Source: Puniceicoccales bacterium (lineage in GTDB: Bacteria; Verrucomicrobiota; Verrucomicrobiia; Opitutales; Oceanipulchritudinaceae). From it: a DNA stretch of 5,453 nucleotides. Below the pieces are notes generated by a model that was not told where the DNA came from, made no database searches, and worked only from the letters and a program-made list of their open reading frames with translations. The DNA is taken from contig JAUVDD010000130.1 in assembly GCA_030595525.1 (NCBI GenBank), forward strand, positions 1 through 5,453, given 5' to 3'. A program made the translations under genes and the position numbers. Positions 1-5,453 of this stretch are shown piece after piece. How positions within the stretch are numbered: position 1 is the first letter of the stretch; each line of letters opens with the position of its first letter.

Positions 1-135
1 CAATTTGTCAAATACGCCTCTCCGCTGATCCAAGGCGAAGTAGTGGTTCCGCATGAGAATGGATTGCCCAAATTTGTTAGGTTGGGTGGACAACGTGTTG
101 AGCGGACTCTCCCTCCATATGATTTGAATGCTTAG
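1..135 (+). CDS. C-terminal end of an upstream protein (partial; possibly phosphofructokinase-like)
   Basis: An open frame enters from the left edge in frame 1 and runs for 44 codons to a TAG at 133-135, so the gene begins outside the window. The visible tail begins QFVKYASPLIQGEV and ends in RTLPPYDLNA. It has no membrane segment and its codon use resembles the downstream genes. The pattern of a short beta-like stretch, a PLIQGE turn and a GLPKFVRL segment gives a weak impression of the C-terminus of a PPi-type phosphofructokinase, but 44 residues without a catalytic motif cannot decide this. It is followed by 164 non-coding bases with palindromic repeats, so it is probably the last gene of its own transcription unit. 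I am fairly sure that it is coding and not sure of the product. Confidence 0.55.
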   Translation, partial: QFVKYASPLIQGEVVVPHENGLPKFVRLGGQRVERTLPPYDLNA

Positions 136-145
136 GCTCCGGTGG

Positions 146-172
146 AAGACCGCCTGAAGGCGGGACTCCAAC
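146..172 (-). repeat. REP-like palindromic repeat, copy A (inverted)
   Basis: Read on the minus strand, this 27-bp unit starts with GTTGGAGT and continues into a stem-loop with 6-bp arms: CCGCCT (150-155) and AGGCGG (158-163) on the + strand, with a 2-base loop. It matches copy C at 22 of 27 positions. Two of the five differences are the two partners of one stem pair, so the hairpin is kept. It lies just past the stop of the upstream gene and faces copies B and C. The ACTCCAAC / GTTGGAGT arms of A and B (165-172 and 195-202) could also pair across 22 bases. Confidence 0.75.
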
Positions 173-194
173 AAGGTTAGTTTGATGCTGGTCT

Positions 195-221
195 GTTGGA
201 GTTTAGGCTTTAGCCGGGCTT
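195..221 (+). repeat. REP-like palindromic repeat, copy B
   Basis: A direct 27-bp unit beginning GTTGGAGT and ending GCCGGGCTT. It is identical to copy C at 24 of 27 positions. The three differences (TTA in place of ACC) lie side by side and weaken the outer two pairs of the stem, leaving the core GGCT-TT-AGCC hairpin. This copy is therefore the most degraded of the three. Confidence 0.75.
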
Positions 222-233
222 AGTACTGTCTCC

Positions 234-260
234 GTTGGAGTACCGGCTTTAGCCGGGCTT
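234..260 (+). repeat. REP-like palindromic repeat, copy C
   Basis: A direct 27-bp unit, 12 bases after copy B. It contains a perfect hairpin, CCGGCT-TT-AGCCGG (243-256), with a 6-bp stem and a 2-base loop. The GGCTTCAGCC at 256-265 forms a second small overlapping hairpin. The head (GTTGGAG) plus short GC-rich palindrome architecture is that of REP elements, which are normally mobilised in trans by a RAYT (TnpA-REP) transposase. No transposase gene is in this window. Confidence 0.75.
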
Positions 261-299
261 CAGCCTTGCCATGCCAACGCGGTGCTGTAGATCAATTTC

Positions 300-1913
300 A
301 TGCGATCTAGTACTCGATATACTGTTGGGCTGCTGTTACTTGTTGTAACAGGTTTCTTACTAATTGGATGTGGGGGTGCCTCGGATAAACTAGAAAACCG
401 AATACCTTCCGCCTTTATTTTTGCTCGTGGAGCAGATGCCCAAAAACTGGATCCTGCCGATGTGGATGATGGGGAATCGGTGAATACAATGGCCCAGATG
501 TTTGAGGGGCTTGTTGGATTTGTACCGGGAACTCTGGATGTTGAGCCACATTTGGCTGCCAGCTATGAAATCTCAAACGACGGATTGCAGTATACTTTTA
601 AAATCCGTGAAGGAGTTCTCTTCCATGATGGAACTCCTTTAAACGCCGAGGCCGCACGGTTTAGCTTTGATCGGCAAATGAATCCAGAGCATCCGGCTCA
701 TTTTCCTACCGCCAGTTTCCAGTATTGGCAGAATTTATATGCAGACATTCAACGGGTGGAAATTGTCGATTCGATGACGTTGCGTCTTCAATTGAGCCGA
801 CCCAACGCAGCTCTCCTGACATCGTTGGCCAGTTTTCCGGTCTGGTTGGTCAGTCCGGAATCCTTTAACAAGTATGGAGATCAAATGCCTTTTAATCCGG
901 TTGGTACGGGGCCTTACAGGTTTGTCGAATGGCGTTCAAACGAGGCGGTATTGATGGAGAGAAATCCGGATTACTGGCGAGAACCACAAGCTGGATTTGA
1001 TCGGTTGGTCATGCGTTCAATTCCATTGAACACCTCTCGGCTATCCGAGCTACTTGCGGGTAAGATCCATGGATTAGATGGGATTCAACCATCGGAGTTA
1101 AGTGATTTGAAAGATGATCCACGGTTTGAGATTCATCAGGCTCCTGGCATGAATGTGGGTTATTTGGCTTTTAGTTTATTGTCGGAACGGATGCAGGACC
1201 TGGAGTTAAGAAAGGCCATCTCAATGGCCATTGACCGGGAGAATCTGGTTGACCTGGCTCTTGATGGCTATGGTTCTGTGGCAGCATATCCGGCACCATC
1301 GAGTTTTCTAGGCATCCCAGACGATGAAGGTCCCATTCGGCACGATATGGTGGCTGCCAAAGCAATGGTGGAAGAGCATCCTGAGTGGACAAGGAAAGCG
1401 ATTCAGTTAGCAACATTTGGGCAGCCAAGGACGTATTTCCCCGATCCTTCAAGGGTAGCTTCATTAATCCGAAACGATCTTGAGGCGATCGGATTGAAGG
1501 TGGAAATCATCAATAGGGAATTTAAAAGCCATCTGCACACCACCAGGAGAGGGGAATTTGATTTAGGGCTCCTTGGATGGATGGCCGATACACCCGATCC
1601 GGATAATTTCCTTTCCACTTTCTTTCATAGCCGTGCGGCCATACATGGATCTGCAACAAACATTTCCTTTTATAAGAACGGGGAAATGGATGCATTATTG
1701 GATGCGGCACTAGCCGTTCCTGATCTGGAAAAAAGGAAACAAATATATAAACAGGCCTTGGAAGTGTGGGCCCGCGATTTGCCGTTAATTCCTCTCGTTC
1801 AGGGGAACCAGATCACGGTTTTGGACAAACGGATTCGTGGCTATTTGCTTTCCCCTACCGGCAACCACTTTTTCGGACCGGTTTATTGGGAAGCCGAAGA
1901 ACAAGCAAATTAG
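300..1913 (+). CDS. Peptide/oligopeptide ABC transporter substrate-binding lipoprotein (SBP family 5)
   Basis: This 537-residue protein is the extracytoplasmic binding component of a Dpp/Opp/Nik-type importer. Residues 1-24 form a lipoprotein signal: a basic N-tail, a hydrophobic stretch at 9-22 and a lipobox LIGC with the lipidated cysteine at 24. This supports the ATG at 300 even though no clear Shine-Dalgarno sequence precedes it. Family-5 landmarks appear in order: an N-terminal lobe with GLQYTFKIREGVLFHDGTPL (95-114), VGTGPYRFVEW (201-211), RKAISMAIDRENLV (304-317), and GWMADTPDPDNFL (426-438). The last corresponds to the E. coli DppA/OppA segment carrying the aspartate that binds the peptide amino group. 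The length is normal for the family (about 500-550). It heads a cluster with two permease genes; the next gene starts 6 bases after its stop. The ligand cannot be read from the sequence. Peptides are the default, while other family members carry nickel, heme, glutathione or sugars. Confidence 0.9.
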   Translation: MRSSTRYTVGLLLLVVTGFLLIGCGGASDKLENRIPSAFIFARGADAQKLDPADVDDGESVNTMAQMFEGLVGFVPGTLDVEPHLAASYEISNDGLQYTFKIREGVLFHDGTPLNAEAARFSFDRQMNPEHPAHFPTASFQYWQNLYADIQRVEIVDSMTLRLQLSRPNAALLTSLASFPVWLVSPESFNKYGDQMPFNPVGTGPYRFVEWRSNEAVLMERNPDYWREPQAGFDRLVMRSIPLNTSRLSELLAGKIHGLDGIQPSELSDLKDDPRFEIHQAPGMNVGYLAFSLLSERMQDLELRKAISMAIDRENLVDLALDGYGSVAAYPAPSSFLGIPDDEGPIRHDMVAAKAMVEEHPEWTRKAIQLATFGQPRTYFPDPSRVASLIRNDLEAIGLKVEIINREFKSHLHTTRRGEFDLGLLGWMADTPDPDNFLSTFFHSRAAIHGSATNISFYKNGEMDALLDAALAVPDLEKRKQIYKQALEVWARDLPLIPLVQGNQITVLDKRIRGYLLSPTGNHFFGPVYWEAEEQAN

Positions 1914-1919
1914 GGAATT

Positions 1920-2975
1920 GTGGCGAAAACCGTATCAGATTCTTCATTACATAAAAAATCCCCCTTATGGAGATTTTTGTTGGGAGAACTGAGGCGATTT
2001 ATCCTAATATTCCTGATAGCCAGTCTTGGAATTTTCCTGGCGATTGAAGCCATGCCGGAGGATCCCGTCAGTCTGCGTGTTAAAAATCCTGATCCTGCAC
2101 GAATCGAGGAGATTAGAGACACACTGGGACTGAATGATCCGCTGCCCATCCGCTATGTCACAGGCGTTCGGGATTTTGTGACATTGGAATGGGGTAAAAG
2201 TTTAATAAGCGGCCGATCCGTCAGGGATGAAATCAGCAGGTTTCTCCCAGCCACACTTGAATTGGCGATCCTGGGAGTGTGCTTTGGAGTGACCTTCGGC
2301 GTGACTCTAGTTCTCGTTGCCCATGGGACCGGATGGCGATGGTTGCTACAACCTGTCCGTGGATTAGGTGCTCTTGGTCTGACTGTACCCATTTTCTGGA
2401 TAGGATTACTGCTGATACTTTTATTTTCAGTTCAGCTTGGTATTACTCCAGTTGGGGGACGTTTCGACTTTGCCTATGCGAGTCCGAAAGGAACCGGTTT
2501 TTTTCTGATCGATAGCATAATATCTGGAGATGGTGAGGCACTGTTGATTACTATCAAACACTTGCTCCTACCGGTAGTGACGCTGGGATTATACCCGGCT
2601 GCTGTCGTTTCTGGAACACTTGAGGCACGACTCGGCGAGAGTTATCTGCAACGATTGGTAACAGCACTGAGGGCTCGTGGGTTTTCTCCTTTTAGAATCT
2701 GGGGAAAACATGTCCTTCGACTGGTTAGCGGACCGGTTGTTACTGTAATTGGCACCCAGGCTGGAGCGCTTCTAGGAGGTGCAGTCTTGACGGAGACAGT
2801 TTATTCCTGGCCCGGTATGGGAAGGTTTCTGGTGGATGGCGTTCTTAACCGGGATATTTTCGTTATCCAGCACGGCCTGTTATTGGTGGTTGTCCTGGCC
2901 CTGTTTGTAGTGACTTTTTCAGACTTTTTGGCAACCCGACTGGATCATCAACTGGCAAAAAAGGAGAGTGAATAA
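1920..2975 (+). CDS. Dipeptide/oligopeptide ABC transporter permease, DppB/OppB type
   Basis: This 351-residue inner-membrane protein is one half of the transport channel. The GTG at 1920 is the likely start: it follows the previous stop by 6 bases and has AGGGA (1912-1916) close upstream, although the spacing of 3 bases is short. Predicted membrane spans are at about 27-44, 113-134, 148-172, 208-231, 272-294 and 316-336. A long periplasmic segment between spans 1 and 2 contains a DPARIEEIRDTLGLNDPLP stretch (58-76) typical of DppB-family N-termini. The cytoplasmic coupling (EAA) loop is around 245-272, with TALRARGFSPFRIWGKHVLR at 248-267; this docks on the ATPase subunits. The region after it, GGAVLTETVYSWPGMGRFLV (286-305), is a strong DppB signature. 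The protein pairs with the next gene product, which it overlaps by one base. Confidence 0.92.
   Translation: MAKTVSDSSLHKKSPLWRFLLGELRRFILIFLIASLGIFLAIEAMPEDPVSLRVKNPDPARIEEIRDTLGLNDPLPIRYVTGVRDFVTLEWGKSLISGRSVRDEISRFLPATLELAILGVCFGVTFGVTLVLVAHGTGWRWLLQPVRGLGALGLTVPIFWIGLLLILLFSVQLGITPVGGRFDFAYASPKGTGFFLIDSIISGDGEALLITIKHLLLPVVTLGLYPAAVVSGTLEARLGESYLQRLVTALRARGFSPFRIWGKHVLRLVSGPVVTVIGTQAGALLGGAVLTETVYSWPGMGRFLVDGVLNRDIFVIQHGLLLVVVLALFVVTFSDFLATRLDHQLAKKESE
2961..2966 (+). promoter_or_regulatory. Ribosome binding site of the DppC-type permease
   Basis: AAGGAG lies inside the end of the DppB-type gene, 8 bases before the ATG at 2975. It is the best Shine-Dalgarno match in the cluster. With the TAATG stop-start overlap, it indicates translational coupling of the two permeases, consistent with equimolar channel subunits. 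Confidence 0.75.
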
Positions 2976-3757
2976 TGAGAACACTTTCCAAGCTTCGCAT
3001 ATTTGATGCATGGGCGATCCTTATACTTGTTCTGGTTTTGGCAGGTTTTTTCCTGACACCTCACGATCCTATGTCGCAGGCTTTCCGGAGTGAGGCGCTC
3101 GAAGGCCCCAGTATCTCCCATTGGCTCGGGATTGATGGCCTTGGCAGGGATTTTCTGAGTCGTCTGTGGAGGGGAGCTGCAAACACCGCAATTCTAGCTA
3201 TCGCCTGTTTGGCAGTTTCACTGTTTTTATCGTCGGGACTTGTTGCCATTGAACAGAGCGGACCGAGTTGGTGTGGCAAGCTGGTACGGATGCTCGTCGG
3301 GTTATGGGTGGCTCTGCCAGTCATTTTTATCGGATTGTTATTGTTGGTTTTTCTCAGGCCATCGCCCGGTGCATTGGTTTTGGCGGTCGGTTTTGGGAAC
3401 ATGGCTTTTGCGTTTCGGCAAATACGGGTTTATTGGATCGGGGTCCGAGGGGCATTGTACGTTAAGTCGAGTGAGGTTCTGGGATCGCAAGGTTGGCGAC
3501 TGTTTCGTTGGGCTATCTGGCCGAACCTTAAACCGGATCTCTTTGCCCTTGGGCGGTTGCTTTTTGCTATCAGTGCACTGGAATTGAGTGGACTCGCTTT
3601 CCTTGGCCTGATTGGGGATCCCGACTTCGCGGAGCTGGGGTCCATTTTAAAACAAAACCAGGCCTACCTGTTCCAGGCACCCATGCTGGTCGTGCTTCCA
3701 GGGTTGTTTCTCAGTTTAATGCTACTGACCACTCACCTGACCAAGTTTCACCGGTGA
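2975..3757 (+). CDS. Dipeptide/oligopeptide ABC transporter permease, DppC/OppC type (short form)
   Basis: This 260-residue inner-membrane protein is the second channel subunit. The start ATG overlaps the preceding stop (TAATG) and has a good ribosome binding site. A first span at about 12-28 is followed by a periplasmic segment with HWLGIDGLGRDFLSRLWRGA (49-68), the DppC hallmark (usually LGTDxxGRDxxSRxxxGA). Further spans lie at about 71-92, 106-127, 132-149, 190-213 and 236-254. The EAA coupling loop is at 162-188: YVKSSEVLG at its start, PNLKPD near its end. ELSGLAFLGL (203-212) is also typical. E. coli DppC has about 300 residues. Here both ends are short: almost no cytoplasmic N-tail, and the usual C-terminal GDxLRDxLDPR-like end is missing after THLTKFHR. 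All transmembrane and coupling elements seem intact, so I take it as functional. No ATP-binding subunit gene follows. Confidence 0.9.
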   Translation: MRTLSKLRIFDAWAILILVLVLAGFFLTPHDPMSQAFRSEALEGPSISHWLGIDGLGRDFLSRLWRGAANTAILAIACLAVSLFLSSGLVAIEQSGPSWCGKLVRMLVGLWVALPVIFIGLLLLVFLRPSPGALVLAVGFGNMAFAFRQIRVYWIGVRGALYVKSSEVLGSQGWRLFRWAIWPNLKPDLFALGRLLFAISALELSGLAFLGLIGDPDFAELGSILKQNQAYLFQAPMLVVLPGLFLSLMLLTTHLTKFHR

Positions 3758-3770
3758 TTCAGCAGAATTA

Positions 3771-3802
3771 GGGCACACTGCCCGCTTGACTTGTCCTCAA
3801 GC
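3771..3802 (+). other. Two abutting small hairpins between the transporter cluster and ribH
   Basis: GGGCA-CAC-TGCCC (3771-3783, 5-bp stem) is directly followed by GCTTGA-CTTGTCC-TCAAGC (3784-3802, 6-bp stem). They sit in the 65-base gap after the permease stop (3757) and 20 bases before the ribH start. Neither is followed by a T-run, so a classical intrinsic terminator is not shown. They may be a weak terminator, an RNA-processing site or a leader structure of the ribH unit, or may be chance. No FMN riboswitch is visible; the gap is too short for one. Confidence 0.35.
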
Positions 3803-3822
3803 CTCTTCAGTTTGGCCCCATC

Positions 3823-4389
3823 ATGAGTAAGGATAAACCCGAGAGTTTGGCGATTGACGGAGAAGGAATTTCCATCGGAATCATCGCGGCTCGATACAAT
3901 TTCCTGCTGGTCAATGCATTGGTAGAATCCGTGATACAGACCTTGTCGGCCAGCGGGGTTTCAGTAGACGATATTGAAACCTTCCGTGTCCCCGGATCAA
4001 ACGAAATACCACATGCAGCTGCCATGGCTGCTAAAACAGGCGAATTTGATGTTATTATCGGTTTGGGCCTGATTATTGAAGGCGATACCAATCACGATGA
4101 AATTATTGGGCACGCTACAGCCAATGCGCTTCTTCAGGCATCGATGCAGTTTGAGGTTCCCATTATTAATGGAATCATCACCGTCCGGAATTCCGAACAG
4201 GCTGAGGATCGGATTACCGGCGAAATTGAACGCGGAACAGAGTTTGCGCATGCAGCACTGGAAATGGCCCAACTCAGCAAGGAACTGATGAAGCGGATTA
4301 TCGTTGCCGACATTGAAACAGCGATCGAGGACATGGACTGGATGGACGACGACATCGATGATGAAGACGACAAGGATTGGCCGAAATGA
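3823..4389 (+). CDS. ribH: 6,7-dimethyl-8-ribityllumazine synthase (with acidic C-terminal tail)
   Basis: RibH condenses 5-amino-6-ribitylaminouracil with 3,4-dihydroxy-2-butanone 4-phosphate to make 6,7-dimethyl-8-ribityllumazine, the penultimate step of riboflavin synthesis, in the cytosol. Family motifs appear in order: IGIIAARYN (18-26, usual xxSRFN), VPGSNEIP (57-64, usual VPGAFEIP), LGLIIEGDTNH (81-91, usual xxIRGxTxH) with the catalytic histidine at 91, VPIINGIIT (112-120), then EQAEDR (125-130) and ERGTEF (136-141) ending in AALEMA. The arginine normally before the GxTxH motif is a glutamate (86), and the usual NKG is ERG. The core ends near residue 155. About 30 extra residues follow, very rich in D/E, for a total of 188 against about 155 in typical RibH. 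The ATG at 3823 has no strong ribosome binding site. nusB follows with an ATGA overlap; ribH-nusB adjacency is common in bacteria and supports the assignment. Confidence 0.9.
   Translation: MSKDKPESLAIDGEGISIGIIAARYNFLLVNALVESVIQTLSASGVSVDDIETFRVPGSNEIPHAAAMAAKTGEFDVIIGLGLIIEGDTNHDEIIGHATANALLQASMQFEVPIINGIITVRNSEQAEDRITGEIERGTEFAHAALEMAQLSKELMKRIIVADIETAIEDMDWMDDDIDDEDDKDWPK
4372..4376 (+). promoter_or_regulatory. Ribosome binding site that fixes the nusB start
   Basis: AAGGA within the end of ribH lies 9 bases before the ATG at 4386. A longer reading from TTG at 4377 would abut this site with no spacing, so the ATG at 4386 is preferred. Confidence 0.6.
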
Positions 4390-4823
4390 GCTCTCGACGT
4401 GAAAACCGAATTGCTGCGATGCAGTTCCTGTATCAGTATTCTATAAACAAGACTGACGACCTTCCCGGTGCCTTGAACATGTTCTTCAAGGAATTGGAGG
4501 AGGAGCATCCGCGTGATTATTATGTTTTCGCGGAGGATATGATTCATGGAGCCATCCACCATTTGGAGGAAATCGATACTGAAATTAAGAAGTATCTTCG
4601 CAATTGGGATTTTGACCGCGTAGCACGTATCGATCTGGCAATACTTCGGCTTGCTATTTATGAGATGTTGAAACGTACGGACATCCCACCGATTGTTTCG
4701 ATTAATGAAGCAATCGAAATGTCCAAGGTATTTTCAATCCCCGACGCCAAGCGCTTTATTAATGGAATTCTAGATCAGTTCAAACTGACCTTGGACCGTC
4801 CTCTTCGCAGCGCATCCAAATGA
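4386..4823 (+). CDS. nusB: Transcription antitermination factor NusB
   Basis: This 145-residue all-helical RNA-binding protein joins NusE (ribosomal protein S10) on boxA RNA in antitermination complexes, mainly on rRNA operons. The N-terminus SSRRENRIAAMQFLYQYSI (2-20) is the NusB RNA-binding arginine-rich helix with the AxQxLYQ pattern. The C-terminal half has LRNWDFDRVARIDLAILRLA (71-90), IYEML, DIPPIVSINEAIEMSK (99-114) and the diagnostic RFINGILD (123-130). Length is normal. I chose the ATG at 4386 because it forms an ATGA overlap with the ribH stop and has AAGGA 9 bases upstream; an in-frame TTG at 4377 would add three residues but lacks a usable ribosome binding site. The gene overlaps ftsY by ATGA at its own end, so it is the middle cistron of a coupled operon. 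Confidence 0.94.
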   Translation: MSSRRENRIAAMQFLYQYSINKTDDLPGALNMFFKELEEEHPRDYYVFAEDMIHGAIHHLEEIDTEIKKYLRNWDFDRVARIDLAILRLAIYEMLKRTDIPPIVSINEAIEMSKVFSIPDAKRFINGILDQFKLTLDRPLRSASK

Positions 4824-5453
4824 AGTCGTTTTTCTCGAAATTCAAGGAGGGGTTAAAGCGATCAACCCCGACCTTTTACAGGGCGTTTGGAAAAGTCGGT
4901 GGCCTGTTTGCTGGCAAGAAGATAGATGCTTCCACTCTGGATGAACTGGAAGAAGCACTATATACTGCAGACTTTGGAGTTGAGACCACTGAGGAAGTTT
5001 TGGAAGCCATCAGCGAGGCCTATCGAAACAACAAGGATTTACAGGGTCAGGAAGCAGCAGCCATAGGATCCCATGTTTTGGAGACCGCACTCGCCGGGTC
5101 GGAGGGGCGTTTGTCCGAATCTGAACATACTCCCGAAGTTATTGTCCTGATCGGGGTCAATGGTAGTGGGAAAACCACGACAGCGGCAAAATTAGCACAT
5201 TTATTCAAGCAGGACGGATTAAAGACAATTGTCGGAGCCTGTGATACTTTCCGTGCCGCTGCGAATGAGCAGATCAAGTCATGGTGTGATCGTTTGGATG
5301 TTGAGTTGATTGCAAGTCAGCATGGCGCGGATGCAGCAGCAGTGGCCTTTGATGCCTATGCCGCTGCAAAGAGCCGCGGGGCAGACGTCCTGTTACTGGA
5401 TACTGCTGGAAGATTGCACAACAAATCGAACCTGATGAAGGAGCTTCAGAAGA
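4820..5453 (+). CDS. ftsY: Signal recognition particle receptor FtsY (5' part, cut by window end)
   Basis: FtsY is the membrane-associated SRP receptor, a GTPase that pairs with Ffh to deliver translating ribosomes to the Sec translocon. The frame runs from ATG at 4820 to the window edge, giving 211 codons without a stop. Residues 1-20 are basic and amphipathic (MKSFFSKFKEGLKRSTPTFY), the likely membrane-contacting helix. The N domain follows (about 30-95, with LDELEEALYTADFGVETTEE at 41-60). The G domain shows G1 GVNGSGKT (112-119), DTFRAAANEQ (142-151) and G3 DTAGRL (194-199); the later motifs lie outside the window. The long acidic A domain of E. coli FtsY is absent, so this is the compact NG-plus-helix type seen in many bacteria. 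The start overlaps the nusB stop (ATGA) and has no evident Shine-Dalgarno sequence, pointing to translational coupling. The GxNGxGK Walker A and the DTFRAAA motif separate it from ordinary P-loop ATPases. Ffh is the only close alternative, and the N-terminus argues for FtsY. Confidence 0.93.
   Translation, partial: MKSFFSKFKEGLKRSTPTFYRAFGKVGGLFAGKKIDASTLDELEEALYTADFGVETTEEVLEAISEAYRNNKDLQGQEAAAIGSHVLETALAGSEGRLSESEHTPEVIVLIGVNGSGKTTTAAKLAHLFKQDGLKTIVGACDTFRAAANEQIKSWCDRLDVELIASQHGADAAAVAFDAYAAAKSRGADVLLLDTAGRLHNKSNLMKELQK

Noticed and set aside
182..210. TTGATG as a -35 element upstream of the binding-protein gene
   Set aside because: The expected -10 region falls in the repeat and has no TATAAT-like sequence, so no promoter can be supported.
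195..260. Two direct repeats with a short spacer, CRISPR-like at first sight
   Set aside because: There are only two direct copies with a 12-base gap, a third copy is inverted, and no cas gene is present. The REP-like reading fits better.
3240..3587. Overlapping + strand open frame of 115 codons inside the DppC-type gene
   Set aside because: It is an alternative frame of a clear permease gene. Its W/C/S-rich composition is typical of a shadow frame.
3786..3815. TTGACT as a -35 box for a ribH promoter
   Set aside because: No acceptable -10 box lies about 17 bases downstream, and the hexamer is part of the second hairpin stem.
4377..4385. Longer nusB reading from a TTG start
   Set aside because: It would leave no space after the AAGGA ribosome binding site, while the ATG at 4386 has 9-base spacing and an ATGA overlap with ribH.
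5047..5277. Minus-strand open frame of 76 codons
   Set aside because: It lies fully inside ftsY, over the conserved GTPase motifs, and shows no recognisable protein features. The same holds for the other minus-strand frames within the transporter, ribH and nusB genes.

Overview
The window is an ordinary-looking bacterial chromosomal segment with every gene on the + strand. I found no mobile element, CRISPR array, rRNA or tRNA. The gene content and the ribH-nusB-ftsY order, together with GGCTTTAGCC-type intergenic repeats, suggest a Gram-negative bacterium. Verrucomicrobiota (Opitutae-like) is my best guess, but it is inference and not proven. The lipoprotein signal on the solute-binding protein fits an organism that anchors binding proteins in a membrane. 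Several starts lack a clear Shine-Dalgarno sequence.

Layout: (1) Bases 1-135 are the last 44 codons of an upstream gene that I cannot name firmly; there is a weak impression of a phosphofructokinase-type C-terminus. (2) Bases 136-299 are intergenic and hold three copies of a 27-bp REP-like palindromic repeat, one inverted and two direct, with a compensatory base-pair change in the stem. (3) Bases 300-3757 are a three-gene peptide/oligopeptide (Dpp/Opp-type) ABC importer cluster: a lipoprotein binding protein and two permeases. No ATPase gene follows. (4) Bases 3758-3822 are a short gap with two abutting small hairpins. (5) Bases 3823-5453 are a tightly coupled block: ribH (lumazine synthase with an unusual acidic C-terminal tail), nusB (antitermination factor) and the first 211 codons of ftsY (SRP receptor GTPase), cut by the window end. 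Both junctions are ATGA overlaps.

How the genes work together: the importer proteins would capture peptides (or another family-5 ligand) outside the inner membrane and pass them through a heterodimeric channel, but the energising ATPases must be encoded elsewhere. The ribH-nusB-ftsY block is housekeeping: riboflavin synthesis, transcription antitermination and co-translational membrane targeting. I see no convincing novel system. The most notable points are the covarying repeat, the ATPase-less importer cluster and the atypical RibH.
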